64,000 nucleotides of DNA, taken from positions 186,001 through 250,000 of the forward strand of contig JAFSCJ010000016.1 of the NCBI GenBank assembly GCA_017436845.1, read 5' to 3'. Below the pieces are notes generated by a model, which saw only the letters and a list, made by a program, of their open reading frames with translations, made no database searches and was not told the origin of the DNA. Below, piece by piece: positions 46,101 to 54,778 of this stretch; positions within the stretch are counted from its first letter, which is position 1; every line of letters begins with the position of its first letter. A program made the translations under genes and the position numbers. This DNA comes from Muribaculaceae bacterium (GTDB taxonomy: Bacteria > Bacteroidota > Bacteroidia > Bacteroidales > Muribaculaceae).

Positions 46101-47420
46101 GGTAGTGTTTTTGATAAGTCCATTGAATATGTAGGTTTGACGGTCGGTAACGATATATTTTTGCTTTAGTCCGCTTGATGTGTTTTGTAGCTCTATGATA
46201 GAATTTTTGTATTGACCGACGTCGGCTGAGGGGAAACTGACCTCAATGCTCTTTATCTCCTCTGTGAGTGGCAGTATTACAAAGTCTTTCCATCCGTCGG
46301 CAACGCTGTATAATGGAATAGATGATGATAAAACACGCAGAATTGCGTTTTCGGAGATATTATTAAATACGTTGGATCCAAGCGTTGGTGGTGTAACGGC
46401 ATAACACCAAATTTCATTGAGGTTGGAAGCATATTGCAATGCCCCATTACCTATTGACTCGACACATGCTGATAATATTATTGTGTTGAGGTTGGCATTG
46501 CTGTCAAAAGAATATGCGGGCAATTGATTGTAACCGCCTGTGCGACTCAGGTCAAAAAGCGAACAGGCTGTTAGACGGTCGTTAAGATAGGCAAAGTCAT
46601 TACCTGACATTTGTCCACTTACGATTACTTGCGAAACGGCACCGCGATTGCTACTTCCTCCTATAACTGCATCAATGGCTCCGAATATATTCCCCGGCGT
46701 GAAATCATCGATGATGAGTTCACCGGTGGTGGCATTCCAATGGTTAGCTCCGGGATTGGCAGGATTGGCAGGGTTGAATGGCTCCGGCTCTTTCTGTTCA
46801 TCGGGCAATTTCTCATATATTGCAGTAATGTAGCTGTCGTGCTCGGGAATTATATAGTTAAAGCGAGTTGTCTTAGAAATAGTGTCATTCCCTTGTATCC
46901 ACGCAATAAAACGATAGCCTGAATTGGTTGACGCATTTAGCGTAACAGTTGCACCTAAATCATATTGAGTTTTACCCGCAGGAGTAACTGTTCCGGCTTG
47001 TTCCGGACTTGCTGTGAGTGTGAGATTAAATCTCATACCAGGTTCAGTGGGGTTGTTTGGATTGAAAGGGGGTTTATCCTCATCTGAAACTTTGGCAATT
47101 TCAAAGACTCCTATTATATGGCTGTCTTCTTCAGGAATTGTATAGGTGAAGGACGAACTTTTGGATAGAGTATCTCCATCCATAATCCAAGCGACAAATG
47201 AGTACCCGCTATTGATAGAGGCTCTTAGATTGACAGTAGAGCCTATGTTGTATTGATTTGTTCCCGATGGTGATACACTACCACCATTTGCCGGCTCGGC
47301 TGTAACAGTGAGGTCAAACCTCATTTGCGGCTCGGTAGGGTTGGCGGGGTTAAATGTATCATCGCTCCAAGCAATCAGGCAACAAAGCACAACTGCAAGA
47401 ATGCTTAATATATGTTTCAT
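40161..47420 (-). CDS. Giant secreted surface protein, 2419 residues, with T9SS sorting tail
   Basis: It has a signal peptide (1-19), two tandem repeats of about 75 residues (33-107 and 129-203, each starting M-R-F-x-L-T and holding N-S-G-Y-x-F-x-A-W-I) preceded by F-N-P-A-N-P linkers, and then a region with BspA-like LRR features. Many Ig/carboxypeptidase-regulatory-like beta modules follow (one starts Y-T-V-S-G-V-V-N-D), then an alpha-helical middle with Trp and Cys. Next are an acidic Pro/Gly/Asp/Glu low-complexity linker (DNA about 42260-42660) and two P-G-W-N-W-I-S/R-Q-G-W-N-W-I units. A C-terminal type A T9SS sorting domain (I-F-P-N-P-V to the end) closes it. I infer export by T9SS and surface attachment or release. 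It lies 9 bases downstream of the LRR protein gene. Confidence 0.85.
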   Translation of the reverse strand: MKHILSILAVVLCCLIAWSDDTFNPANPTEPQMRFDLTVTAEPANGGSVSPSGTNQYNIGSTVNLRASINSGYSFVAWIMDGDTLSKSSSFTYTIPEEDSHIIGVFEIAKVSDEDKPPFNPNNPTEPGMRFNLTLTASPEQAGTVTPAGKTQYDLGATVTLNASTNSGYRFIAWIQGNDTISKTTRFNYIIPEHDSYITAIYEKLPDEQKEPEPFNPANPANPGANHWNATTGELIIDDFTPGNIFGAIDAVIGGSSNRGAVSQVIVSGQMSGNDFAYLNDRLTACSLFDLSRTGGYNQLPAYSFDSNANLNTIILSACVESIGNGALQYASNLNEIWCYAVTPPTLGSNVFNNISENAILRVLSSSIPLYSVADGWKDFVILPLTEEIKSIEVSFPSADVGQYKNSIIELQNTSSGLKQKYIVTDRQTYIFNGLIKNTTYDITLRSPQGIVLGTIKDIEVAEEDVKVAFENLISLHNIVASIITPSGEDITAQASITWLDANKNHIAQGNSLTSQVAGSVIGCIVDLPKDMAMKYILPDTISHAVSETENSITCSLVEIPSYTVSGVVNDSVMGRLPNVSITLSQKLNGKYSHNSAVKTDKTGNFTITAFDAPTTITISSTDYVSKQITFSGLANDTDLGTINLKEISGATIDLSFTYRESAVADSVAPAQEWWNIDLNNISFAIYNKTRGKEISQYSVQNDKIVLLEEALSGDMLQVTASSNTKEFNPISVTGSINADLNCNMTFDIVELGRINVSHVDSAATSVIGILYDSNGELSKKKNFSKYALELTNIEDGDYTLITMMQNDNLNSLLRLSQFPAIGLVDGVDYISNAVTVVSGIITTVSLDTIPELDETKFYHTSSSSFTTNKSSVVVGNYLTLKGAVQFKSAYASQVSDVNMIIDLPSTCSFVENSVMVGNSVSAYSIIDNTLTIPMSDASQQVKFCVIPTYGGEFTPSALIEFNLNGKTVRQPIGSAYAKIENLSIVCPSVVAKTELPISGTAAGRSKVEIYANDELIGETTATANGLWNVVCNLNEPYNLSYHDIYAIITTPDGAVLKSETRQCQYDINAIQVKSVTMINTAHPAGSLDPCEYVTVFDFMNPKTKIEPYWYWPKYPEFTFLVDLSNNDPEKVHYVDLYVSLHSGKYAKLETAYDSIQNKWIAKGKFDSHNLPANVAVDFNYNREFILEATQLRKYSEIIRTIELNDSIIDDYFSKGIVSEDSIKLLYDQLGLSYSAVDFSTEITDDIPEDFDNWSEAEQDAFLEQKYIEFCQISDSLINVADKYFGIDSDLNSDGYTYKYDNCDGLTPEVLIKQGYEAQLLTDGTTIYFKCTESFYHYVDFIANESIYITFPPQNKQVRFTTLSTSDTFDDVLEAIHKLENSIKTISDILEYIDEIFNLTDNGKAFKDEFSVAINWANGIQKICKKEDAIKKWDEAINRITKYRTKIDNILNSCKILKGIFKITGYGLLIIDIGDRIHYANNLWKLLHQIPDPCDNMQSEATNYKWECGSQISYHVIQASASIASKLTTDKEMAANIAYAVASGGMGWWRPALTFAKKVCLWTTKWLCDNHMEDRYHELERNIQNLDCEKEEEPEDDPNNGCKNPNGDGTCNNPEESPEDGAETPGEGTENPEGGEDQKPEDGTGDNTGGENTDKPGSGDGNTGGGNEGENPGSGDDQEPSVEFPESGNGNTDDKENTGKEEEKEESKENDEESGFTPIWPGSIIDDAPAGSYPYPGAPAEYVQDPSGFVYEGVESNRLKGVKTTAYYKEMVEDMYGDKHEQIVLWDATEYAQENPLFTDEYGNYAWDVPEGLWQVKYEKSGYQTAYSEWLPVPPPQLEVNIGLVQLTPPEVASAHAYEGGVDIYFSKFMNVDFLNSEHIVITRNDEILAGEIAILNEENKLASKVSYKFSEKLNEGDKILLTINKRVRSYANIMMESDFVQEFDILSKPSIEVADSIEVVYGQSADIIVKLRPSQSSAGKKITASSLTSMTTSITPAETTTDENGCATFTITGNLKGNAIVRFSVDDEDLSAETNVSVIPYENRTITRDYALQPGWNWISVNVNDKKIEDLPSLFAPIKEYINYVSGINDNLSYDADSGFVGSLSSISLTGGYKVNMRQAGTLSLLGKQTSPTITLRQGWNWIGYSPQATLSIDKALANLVTEAGDIVMGRSEFAVFDGSKWVGSLKSMDPGLGYMYYSQSIKSFNYPTVNAESTTPSTDIKYFDKWSCNPLQYKDNMTMVVRVIDNNGNNVNPSQCTVIALIGEECRGIASVDTNDENIFLTIHGDSIDKQISFQIYDSQSGAYYNAINTLDFNSSFVGSLESPVVLQYNESSNIKNINYQSTIAIFPNPVKERLFITSSSNSISAQVTDMNGNMIINTENILVNEGIDVSNLNDGTYIITIVDNEQKVSQKFVKRK
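46812..47324 (-). repeat. Two tandem coding repeats in the giant surface protein
   Basis: DNA coding for residues 33-107 (47324-47100) and 129-203 (47036-46812) encodes two related domains sharing the frame M-R-F-x-L-T-x-T-A and G-x-V-x-P-x-G-x-x-x-Y. These resemble the InlB B-repeat or bacterial repeat domain of adhesins. Confidence 0.7.
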
Positions 47421-47429
47421 TGGTCAGTT

Positions 47430-50400
47430 TTATTTATTGATAATTGCTTTATGAATTTGGTTGCCTGCTTTTACAATGTAAATGCCTGCATTTAGAGTGA
47501 TAGTAGTTCTTTGTGAGTCTGCTTTAACTGAATTTATTTCTTGTCCGGCAAGGTTATATATGGTAATGATATTACCAGCATTAGTGTTTACGATAATACG
47601 TCCATTGCCGGTTGCTACTGACGATTGTTCAGATGTAATGTCTTTCACTCCTGAAATCTCATTGTTGAAAGATAGTGTAAATCGAGTGTTGTCATATCCT
47701 GCTTTCGCATTGAATGAATAGCTACCGACTATATCAAGTCGGGTTTCTGTCCCGTTTTTATTGTCGATGAGAGTTATTTCTCTATCAGATGTAGCACGAT
47801 TCAATGATATGGTGTATTCTCCATCTTTTCCGGCAAGGAAACCGAGGTTGACAACCCCATTGTCCATTGGTCGTTCATTGATGGCATATCGTGTAGTGTT
47901 ATCAAATGAGTATAATTGAGACGCTTCGTTTGACTCACTCATGAATTTAGATGCGTCGCGGCTTATGTCATAACCCATTGTCATTTGAGGATTAAGTACA
48001 ATGCGTGTTTTATCCTCATTGCCGTTTGCACTATTGAGTGATAGGTCAAAGAGTTCACGCATAGAAACATCTTTAGTTTGTGCCAATGTCGTGATTTCGA
48101 TTTCTCTTATATCTGTTCCCATTTGGCATCCCTCATAGTTGAAAGTAAGTGTTTCTGCATTTACAGGCTTTTGTACAAAGAAAGCTTGCATGGGGTGAAG
48201 AATGTAGGCATCGTCAAGTGGAGATACAGCTGTGTAGCCGTTGCCGTTACGATATGTAATAGGAGCGCTGAAATCCATGTATCGGATGTCGTAAAATGAT
48301 TGATAGGGGTTACCTAAAAAGTTCCAACTGCTGTTGTGATTAAACTCAGCAATATGTTCGTTAAGGGTACGTGAAACATTGGCTTCGGTAAACAGGTTAT
48401 TCTTGTTTTGGTTGTCGGCTGCGACAAATGTTATTATTCCATTGCTTTCCAATTGCACGATATATCCTACACCGGCATTAAGCATCATGCCTGAAGTCAT
48501 ATCTTTCCAATTGGCTGAACCTGTTGCTAAGGCACGAGACTCGCCGTCATATCGGCGAATGGCATATCTGATACCATTACTTACGGTAATGTCATCAATA
48601 TAGCAGTCAAAGGGTAGTGTAAAGAAGGTCCATCTATTTGTTGCAGTAGAGGTATTATATATTAGTTCCAATTGGACTTTTACGCTGTCGGCACGCATCA
48701 CCGAGGCTTCGTTCATCATTGAGCTGTAAGTGCCTGTATAGTTTGATGAATTGAGAGTAAATTGTTGGCTTTGAGTGTAGCTACTCATTGAGAGTGTAGA
48801 TTCTCCTAATACTTTAAATTTGCCACCGGGATATACCGTAACATTTGGCTCATGTAAAGGTCGTTCATTATCATCGATTTGTAGACTGCTATTTGCATAA
48901 ATATGTATATCGGCATCGGTTTCAATCGGCTCTATCAAGGGGAATTCGTTCCACCCTTTAGCTAATTTGTATTCATTGATAGACCATTGAGGTACATATA
49001 AAGTAGTGTTTGTTTTATCAACATTAGATAAAATATTAATGTTTTGGTCGTCTGTTGGGGGGCATGAGGCATAACATGTTACCGATTTGACATTTGAACA
49101 ACCATAGAAAGAATACCCACTATAATAAAGTGTTGACGGTAAAGATATATCAGTTAACCCAATACACCCCTGAAAAGAGTAATCATATAATGTCTGTAAT
49201 CCTTCAGGTAGAATTAGTGTCGTAAGACTATTACAATCTATAAATGCTTGGTTTTCTATAGTTTTTAGATTGCGAGGAAATATGATTGTTTTTAAATTTC
49301 TGCAATAACCAAAGCTATATTCGGGAATTAGAGAAACATTATCGGAAATTGATATTTCCTCTAGTCCATCACATGAAAAAAAGCACCTATGTTTTATTGA
49401 AGTAACGTTATCGGGAATTGTAACAGTCTTTAACGAATCACAATTTTGGAATGCATATTCTTTAATTTCTGTAATATTTTCATGTATTACTATACTGCTT
49501 AATTTGTAGCAGTTAATAAACATAGAAAGTCCTATATAAGTAAGACTTTTTGGCAATGAACAAGATGTAAGACTTTTACATTCACGGAAAATATCTTGTT
49601 CGATTGTGGTTAATCCTTCTGGCAAAATAGCTTCTTTAAGAGATGAACACCCATTGAATGCATATTTGTTTATTGTGTTAAGCGATTTGGGGAATTGAAC
49701 AGTCTCCATCGCATAGCAATTTTCAAAAGCATATTGCCCTATTGTGGCAACACCATCAGGGATAACAATTCCAGTGAGCGTTTGGCAATTTTTGAATGCG
49801 TAATTTCCTATAGATGTAATATTTTTAGGAAGAATGATTTCTTTCAATCGTTTTCTCCCTTCAAAAAAACTTTGAGGTAAATCAGTCATTGTTGTTCCGC
49901 TCATATCGATTCTGACAAGATTGGGAGTACAACTTTGTATTTGGTAATAGTCGTCGCTATTTAATGGACCGGATATGGTCAGTTCATTGATATAGTCAAG
50001 ATATTCAACTTGTTTGAGTATTTCATTACCTAATTCACCTGCAGCAGTAGTAGTTACAGTTATAGAAGTAGGTGTATCTCCGTTAACGATGATACGATCG
50101 TTCCATATATCATGGGCTGTATAGTTTTCGGCAGAGCCTTTTGGAACATATATATATATGTATTCAGAAATATAATTGAATGGATAATCTCCCAATATGG
50201 GTGGAGTCGGATTTTTTACAGTAATGGATTTTAATCCTGAACAGCCATATAGGGCATATGTACTTAATTCTGTGCATTTTTCAGGAATTGTGATTTCAGT
50301 TAGCGCTGAACAATTCTCAAATGCTCCCCAACCGATGATTTGTAGAGAATCAGACATTTCTATTGATGTCAATCCTTTACATCCTCTGAATGAACAACCG

Positions 50401-50690
50401 CCAATAAATTTAATTGTATTAGGTAGTTTGACCGATAAAAGAGACTCGTCATTCTCAAAAGCATTATTTAAAATCCCTGATACACAATAATGTACATCAT
50501 TATATGTGACCGAATCGGGAATTTCGATATCTCCACTATAGGGATTTTGTGCATAAGTAACACCAACAGTAGGGTTGTTTTCTTCTGTAGTAGTGATATT
50601 GTAGGCAATACCATCAACTGTGAAATCGGATGCTACCGATGTTATGCCAATAAAACATAGGCATGACAAAAATGAAAGTCGTTTTAACAT
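47430..50690 (-). CDS. BspA-type leucine-rich-repeat surface protein with T9SS tail
   Basis: The 1086-residue protein has a signal peptide (1-21), a first strand domain (F-T-V-D-G-I-A-Y-N-I), and about twenty LRR_5 repeats of about 23 residues with the core A-F-x-x-C-x-x-L-x-x-I-x-I-P and x-x-V-T-x-I. A beta domain with W-T-F-F-T-L-P-F-D-C follows, then a C-terminal sorting domain ending G-I-Y-I-V-K-A-G-N-Q. LRR_5 proteins such as BspA bind host matrix or other bacteria. It is the first gene of a pair with the giant protein. A -7 box TACTTTTG lies at 50727-50720. Confidence 0.85.
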   Translation of the reverse strand: MLKRLSFLSCLCFIGITSVASDFTVDGIAYNITTTEENNPTVGVTYAQNPYSGDIEIPDSVTYNDVHYCVSGILNNAFENDESLLSVKLPNTIKFIGGCSFRGCKGLTSIEMSDSLQIIGWGAFENCSALTEITIPEKCTELSTYALYGCSGLKSITVKNPTPPILGDYPFNYISEYIYIYVPKGSAENYTAHDIWNDRIIVNGDTPTSITVTTTAAGELGNEILKQVEYLDYINELTISGPLNSDDYYQIQSCTPNLVRIDMSGTTMTDLPQSFFEGRKRLKEIILPKNITSIGNYAFKNCQTLTGIVIPDGVATIGQYAFENCYAMETVQFPKSLNTINKYAFNGCSSLKEAILPEGLTTIEQDIFRECKSLTSCSLPKSLTYIGLSMFINCYKLSSIVIHENITEIKEYAFQNCDSLKTVTIPDNVTSIKHRCFFSCDGLEEISISDNVSLIPEYSFGYCRNLKTIIFPRNLKTIENQAFIDCNSLTTLILPEGLQTLYDYSFQGCIGLTDISLPSTLYYSGYSFYGCSNVKSVTCYASCPPTDDQNINILSNVDKTNTTLYVPQWSINEYKLAKGWNEFPLIEPIETDADIHIYANSSLQIDDNERPLHEPNVTVYPGGKFKVLGESTLSMSSYTQSQQFTLNSSNYTGTYSSMMNEASVMRADSVKVQLELIYNTSTATNRWTFFTLPFDCYIDDITVSNGIRYAIRRYDGESRALATGSANWKDMTSGMMLNAGVGYIVQLESNGIITFVAADNQNKNNLFTEANVSRTLNEHIAEFNHNSSWNFLGNPYQSFYDIRYMDFSAPITYRNGNGYTAVSPLDDAYILHPMQAFFVQKPVNAETLTFNYEGCQMGTDIREIEITTLAQTKDVSMRELFDLSLNSANGNEDKTRIVLNPQMTMGYDISRDASKFMSESNEASQLYSFDNTTRYAINERPMDNGVVNLGFLAGKDGEYTISLNRATSDREITLIDNKNGTETRLDIVGSYSFNAKAGYDNTRFTLSFNNEISGVKDITSEQSSVATGNGRIIVNTNAGNIITIYNLAGQEINSVKADSQRTTITLNAGIYIVKAGNQIHKAIINK

Positions 50691-50811
50691 AAGAATTGGA
50701 TTTTTTATGAAAATTTGCGCAAAAGTAGCAAAATTCCCAATCCTTAAAATAAAATAATTGATACAATTCTTAAAACGTAACTAAAAATCACCTATTTAGG
50801 TGACAAAAAAA

Positions 50812-50842
50812 GTGGGATATCATATTAAAAAGGATATCCCAC
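50812..50842 (-). terminator. Terminator of the serC-serA operon
   Basis: GTGGGATATC (50812-50821) pairs with GATATCCCAC (50833-50842), and on the minus strand a T7 follows (50811-50805). A second small hairpin (50788-50794 with 50797-50803) lies just beyond. Confidence 0.85.
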
Positions 50843-50866
50843 ATGGTCTAATGATATAAGTTCTAA

Positions 50867-51787
50867 TTATTTGTTTACTTGGAAGCGGTTGATGCCGTCG
50901 CGGAGGAATGCAACAACTTGGTGAGCGGCTGCGATACCTGCGTTGATGTTGGCTTCTGCTGTTTGTGCGCCCATTTTCTTTGGAGTGAAGAATATGCGGT
51001 CGCCAAATTTAGCTTTTAATTCTTCTGCCGAATCGGGCTTGATGTCAGCAACATATTTAATGTCGGGACGTTCTTCCATTGCTTTAGCAAGACCTTCTTC
51101 ATCAATAACCTCTTTGCGTGCAGTGTTGATGAGTACGCCGTTCTTAGGCATTAATTTAACAAGGTCATATCCCACTGATTTTTTAGTTTCAGCTGTAGCA
51201 GGGATGTGAAGAGATACAAATTGGTTTTTGCTGTAAAGTTCTTCAACAGAGTGAACTGGTGTTACGCCTGCTGCTGATATAACATCATCGGGGCAATATG
51301 GATCAAGTGCAGAAACTCCCATCTCAAATCCTTTGGCGATGCGAGCTACATTGCGACCAACTTGACCGAATGCGTGAATACCGATTGTCTTGCCTTTAAG
51401 TTCTGTTCCTGAAGTACCATTGTACATGTTACGAACAGCCATTACAGTCATGCCGAATACCAATTCGGCAACTGCATTAGAGTTTTGACCCGGAGTGTTT
51501 TGTGCAACAACTCCTTCAGCTTTTGATGCAGCAAGGTCGATATTATCATATCCGGCTCCTGCGCGAACGACAATTTTTAGATTGTTCGCTGCGTCAAGTA
51601 CTTCTTGGTCAACAATGTCGCTACGAATGATGATTGCATCAACATCAGCAACGGCGTTAAGCAATTCTTGTTTATCGGCATATTTTTCAAGAAGCACGAG
51701 TTCATAGCCTGCTTCATCGATTACTTGGCGAATACCATCAACAGCAACTGCAGCAAATGGTTTTTCGGTAGCTACTAATACTTTCAT
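50867..51787 (-). CDS. serA: D-3-phosphoglycerate dehydrogenase
   Basis: It oxidises 3-phosphoglycerate with NAD+ in the first step of serine synthesis. The 306-residue protein is the short form without the C-terminal ACT regulatory domain. It has the Rossmann region G-I-H-A-F-G-Q-V-G-R-N-V-A-R and the catalytic-site strand L-I-N-T-A-R. It starts 15 bases after serC, so the two enzymes are made together. Confidence 0.93.
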   Translation of the reverse strand: MKVLVATEKPFAAVAVDGIRQVIDEAGYELVLLEKYADKQELLNAVADVDAIIIRSDIVDQEVLDAANNLKIVVRAGAGYDNIDLAASKAEGVVAQNTPGQNSNAVAELVFGMTVMAVRNMYNGTSGTELKGKTIGIHAFGQVGRNVARIAKGFEMGVSALDPYCPDDVISAAGVTPVHSVEELYSKNQFVSLHIPATAETKKSVGYDLVKLMPKNGVLINTARKEVIDEEGLAKAMEERPDIKYVADIKPDSAEELKAKFGDRIFFTPKKMGAQTAEANINAGIAAAHQVVAFLRDGINRFQVNK

Positions 51788-51802
51788 GATTTATATTATA
51801 TA

Positions 51803-52870
51803 TTAGTGGTTAGCTTCAAATTCTTTCATTGTAGCGATGAGTGCGTCAACGCTTTCCATAGGAAGTGCATTGTATAATGACGCACGGAATCCTCCAACTG
51901 AACGGTGTCCTTTGATACCCACCATGCCTTTAGATGTTGCAAATTCCACGAATTCTTTTTCAAGTTCGGCATATTCTGGTTTCATTACGAAACAAACATT
52001 CATGATTGAGCGGTCTTCAGTAGCAGCTGTACCTACGAACAATTTGCTTGAATCAATAGCATCATAAAGTTTTGCTGCTTTTTCAATGTCAATTTTTTCA
52101 ATAGCTGCGACACCACCTAAATTCTTGTAGTATTTGAGCGTTTGAAGAGCAGAGAAGATAGGAAGAACAGGAGGAGTGTTAAACATTGAACCTTTTTTGA
52201 TGTGAGTGCGATAGTCAAGCATTGTTGGGATTGCACGTTCAATTTGGCCAAGAGCCGATTCTTTTACGATAGCGATTGTAACACCGGCAGGAGCAAGGTT
52301 CTTTTGTGCTCCGGCATAGATTACATCATATTTAGAAACATCTATAGGACGAGAGAAGATGTCGCTTGACATATCAGCTACCAATGGCACTGGTGAGTCG
52401 ATATCTTTGCGCACCTCAGTCCCAAAAATCGTGTTGTTGGTAGTGAAATGGAAATAATCAGCATCTGTTGGGATAACAAAGTCTTTTGGAATAAAAGAGA
52501 AATTGGCATCTTTAGATGATGCAACAACGTCAACTTCACCAAATAATTTAGCTTCTTTGATTGCGTTTACAGCCCATGTACCTGTTTCAAGGTAAGCAGC
52601 TTTTTTCTTCAATAGGTTGAATGGCACCATGCAGAATTGCATACTTGCGCCACCACCAAGGAATAGCACATGATAACCTTCAGGTACATCAAGTAGTTCT
52701 TTTACCAATTGAGCTGCTTCTTCGATTACGGCAGAAAATTCTTTGCTGCGGTGAGACACTTCAAGGATTGATAGTCCGGTGTCGGCGAAGTTTAGAACAG
52801 CCTCAGCTGTATTCTTAATGGTATATTCGCTAAGAATAGAGGGGCCTGCATAGAAATTGTGCTTCTTCAT
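51803..52870 (-). CDS. serC: Phosphoserine aminotransferase
   Basis: It transfers the amino group from glutamate to 3-phosphohydroxypyruvate. The 355-residue protein has the start [21 protein letters not shown] and the PLP lysine in [13 protein letters not shown] -7 box TAAATTTG lies at 52916-52909 with a near-match -33 at 52938-52935 (18 bp). Confidence 0.95.
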   Translation of the reverse strand: MKKHNFYAGPSILSEYTIKNTAEAVLNFADTGLSILEVSHRSKEFSAVIEEAAQLVKELLDVPEGYHVLFLGGGASMQFCMVPFNLLKKKAAYLETGTWAVNAIKEAKLFGEVDVVASSKDANFSFIPKDFVIPTDADYFHFTTNNTIFGTEVRKDIDSPVPLVADMSSDIFSRPIDVSKYDVIYAGAQKNLAPAGVTIAIVKESALGQIERAIPTMLDYRTHIKKGSMFNTPPVLPIFSALQTLKYYKNLGGVAAIEKIDIEKAAKLYDAIDSSKLFVGTAATEDRSIMNVCFVMKPEYAELEKEFVEFATSKGMVGIKGHRSVGGFRASLYNALPMESVDALIATMKEFEANH

Positions 52871-53037
52871 TATAGTTATGAATTAATATTGTTAGTTACT
52901 TTGATTGGCAAATTTAGTAATAAATTGTTTGAAACAATGCCATTTTACAAGAAAAATGCGTTCTATTAAAGAAAAATTTATTTAATAGGGCTTTTCGTTT
53001 TGTTTTTGTGTGTTATTTTGTATCGAGTAAAATAAAT

Positions 53038-53063
53038 AGGGTGAAATCTGTCGACTCCACCCT
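53038..53063 (-). terminator. Possible terminator of the FadL-type gene
   Basis: AGGGTG (53038-53043) pairs with CACCCT (53058-53063). On the minus strand an A/T-rich tail, ATTTATTTTA, follows. The palindrome GTCGAC lies in the loop. Confidence 0.5.
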
Positions 53064-53088
53064 GACAACATTATATAAAAAATATGAA

Positions 53089-54510
53089 TTAGAACGAATA
53101 GCTTACTCCTATAGCAGGAATAAATGCGTTGATTCCGTATTCTGCTGAGAATGTCTCTTGGAGATTTAATCCTTTGGATGACAAGAATCCTTCGGCTGTT
53201 TGTTGAGCAAATGCGTTGGCTGCGTCTGCTGCTAAACCTTGGGCAATGGCGCCTTCATAGGCTTGAGAATAAGCTGTGCCGTAAGCGGTTTTAGCGACAA
53301 GGTCATCATAAGTGTTAGAGCCATCGCGAGAAAGTCCGGCTACATAGGTAAATGCAAAGTCAATAGAGAGTCTTGGTGTCGGACGGAATGAGAAACCAAT
53401 ACTTGGCAAAAGACGTGTCATGCCTGGAGTTTCAGGGTTGAAGTAGTTCTCGTCTACCGGTGTAGTGTCAACAACAAAGCCGGCACGAATGTCAAAACGA
53501 TTAGTCAATGCATATTCAGCTCCGAGACGGAATGCCCATGCATCGTTGTAGTTCTTGGGGAGACTTTGGTTGAATGGGGTTAACTTGTCGTCAAGGAAGT
53601 TGATATTTAATCGTTTATATTTGCTCCAAAAACTTAATTGAGCATCAAATGCCAATGTTAATTTTTGGATTGGCTTGTAGCTTACTCCCATTGTTAAAAC
53701 TGAAACGGCAGGAAGTTGTGCTGAAAAATTGGCTCCATTCAGTCCTGTAAGTGAGCCGAGTATTTGCTCTGCAACTTCATTGGCATATGTGAGTTTTGCA
53801 TCTCCTGATTTTACTTTCATATCCATTTTGCTGCGATAATTAGCACCAACAGTGATTTTTTCGTTAATGTCCCACATTGCTCCAACATTAAATCCAAGAA
53901 CAACTTCGGCTGTTCCGGTCAAGTTTACCGATGCAGGTGCTGTATTTCCAAAATTTGTACCATAAATTTTGTCGACAGAAGCAGGATTTACAAGTCCTTT
54001 GTTAAGGTCGATTTTACCCCATGCTATCATCAATCCGGCGCCTACAGATAGGTTAGGAAGGATTTTATATGCAACTGTTGGTTGAATATTAAACACTTGA
54101 AGTTTTACTGACTGGTTGAGCATCGATCCCGGCCAATTGTTTCCCCAGTCGATTCCACTACCATAAGGGGTGTTGATTGTAATACCAGCCTTTAGGTTGT
54201 CATATATAGAGAATGCACCGCTGATGTGGAATGGAGTGCTGACATCATTATTTGTTTCATATTCTGTGCCATTTGTGGTTGCTGTTACATCAGAAATGAT
54301 GCCACTGACGCTTGCTGAGAGGTCGATGGTCTTATCCATAAATGCCATTCCGGCGGGGTTGAAAATCATGCTTTCAGCACCAAGTTTCAAGCCGGCACCA
54401 ACGTGCCCCATACCTTCTTGTTTTGCACTTAATGTATTTACTTGATAGCCTTCAGCGGCCATAGTTAATGTAGCTGCCAGTGCTACAATCGATAAAATAG
54501 ATTTTTTCAT
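53089..54510 (-). CDS. FadL/OmpP1/TodX-family outer-membrane channel
   Basis: The 473-residue protein has a signal peptide (1-18, ending A-A-E), the FadL-type N-terminal hatch pattern G-Y-Q-V-N-T-L-S-A-K and G-M-G-H-V-G-A-G, S-M-I-F-N-P-A-G-M-A, and alternating strands of a large barrel ending in S-Y-S-F. Members carry hydrophobic molecules such as fatty acids across the outer membrane. A -7 box TACCTTTG lies at 54547-54540. Confidence 0.9.
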   Translation of the reverse strand: MKKSILSIVALAATLTMAAEGYQVNTLSAKQEGMGHVGAGLKLGAESMIFNPAGMAFMDKTIDLSASVSGIISDVTATTNGTEYETNNDVSTPFHISGAFSIYDNLKAGITINTPYGSGIDWGNNWPGSMLNQSVKLQVFNIQPTVAYKILPNLSVGAGLMIAWGKIDLNKGLVNPASVDKIYGTNFGNTAPASVNLTGTAEVVLGFNVGAMWDINEKITVGANYRSKMDMKVKSGDAKLTYANEVAEQILGSLTGLNGANFSAQLPAVSVLTMGVSYKPIQKLTLAFDAQLSFWSKYKRLNINFLDDKLTPFNQSLPKNYNDAWAFRLGAEYALTNRFDIRAGFVVDTTPVDENYFNPETPGMTRLLPSIGFSFRPTPRLSIDFAFTYVAGLSRDGSNTYDDLVAKTAYGTAYSQAYEGAIAQGLAADAANAFAQQTAEGFLSSKGLNLQETFSAEYGINAFIPAIGVSYSF

Positions 54511-54719
54511 AATTATATTCTAATTTTTAAAATCGAGTGCAAAGGTAACTATTATATTTTAGATTAATTGGCTTCGTTAAGAAATTTTTAGAATAAAATT
54601 TAGGTCTATATGAAAAAACAATTGGTCAAAAACTCCGAAAAACAGCTATAATAATTAAATGTTATTAATAAAATAAAGTTAATTGATGTTATGGAGTTTG
54701 GAGTGTTAGATGTAAAAAA

Positions 54720-54749
54720 GAGAGGTGCATCTCATTAGATGCGCCTCTC
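54720..54749 (-). terminator. Terminator of grpE-dnaJ
   Basis: A 13-bp stem (54720-54732 with 54737-54749, one G-U) with 4-nt loop is followed on the minus strand by T6 (54719-54714). Confidence 0.8.
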
Positions 54750-54778
54750 AGAGAAAAAGTATGGTTTATTAGTCAGTC

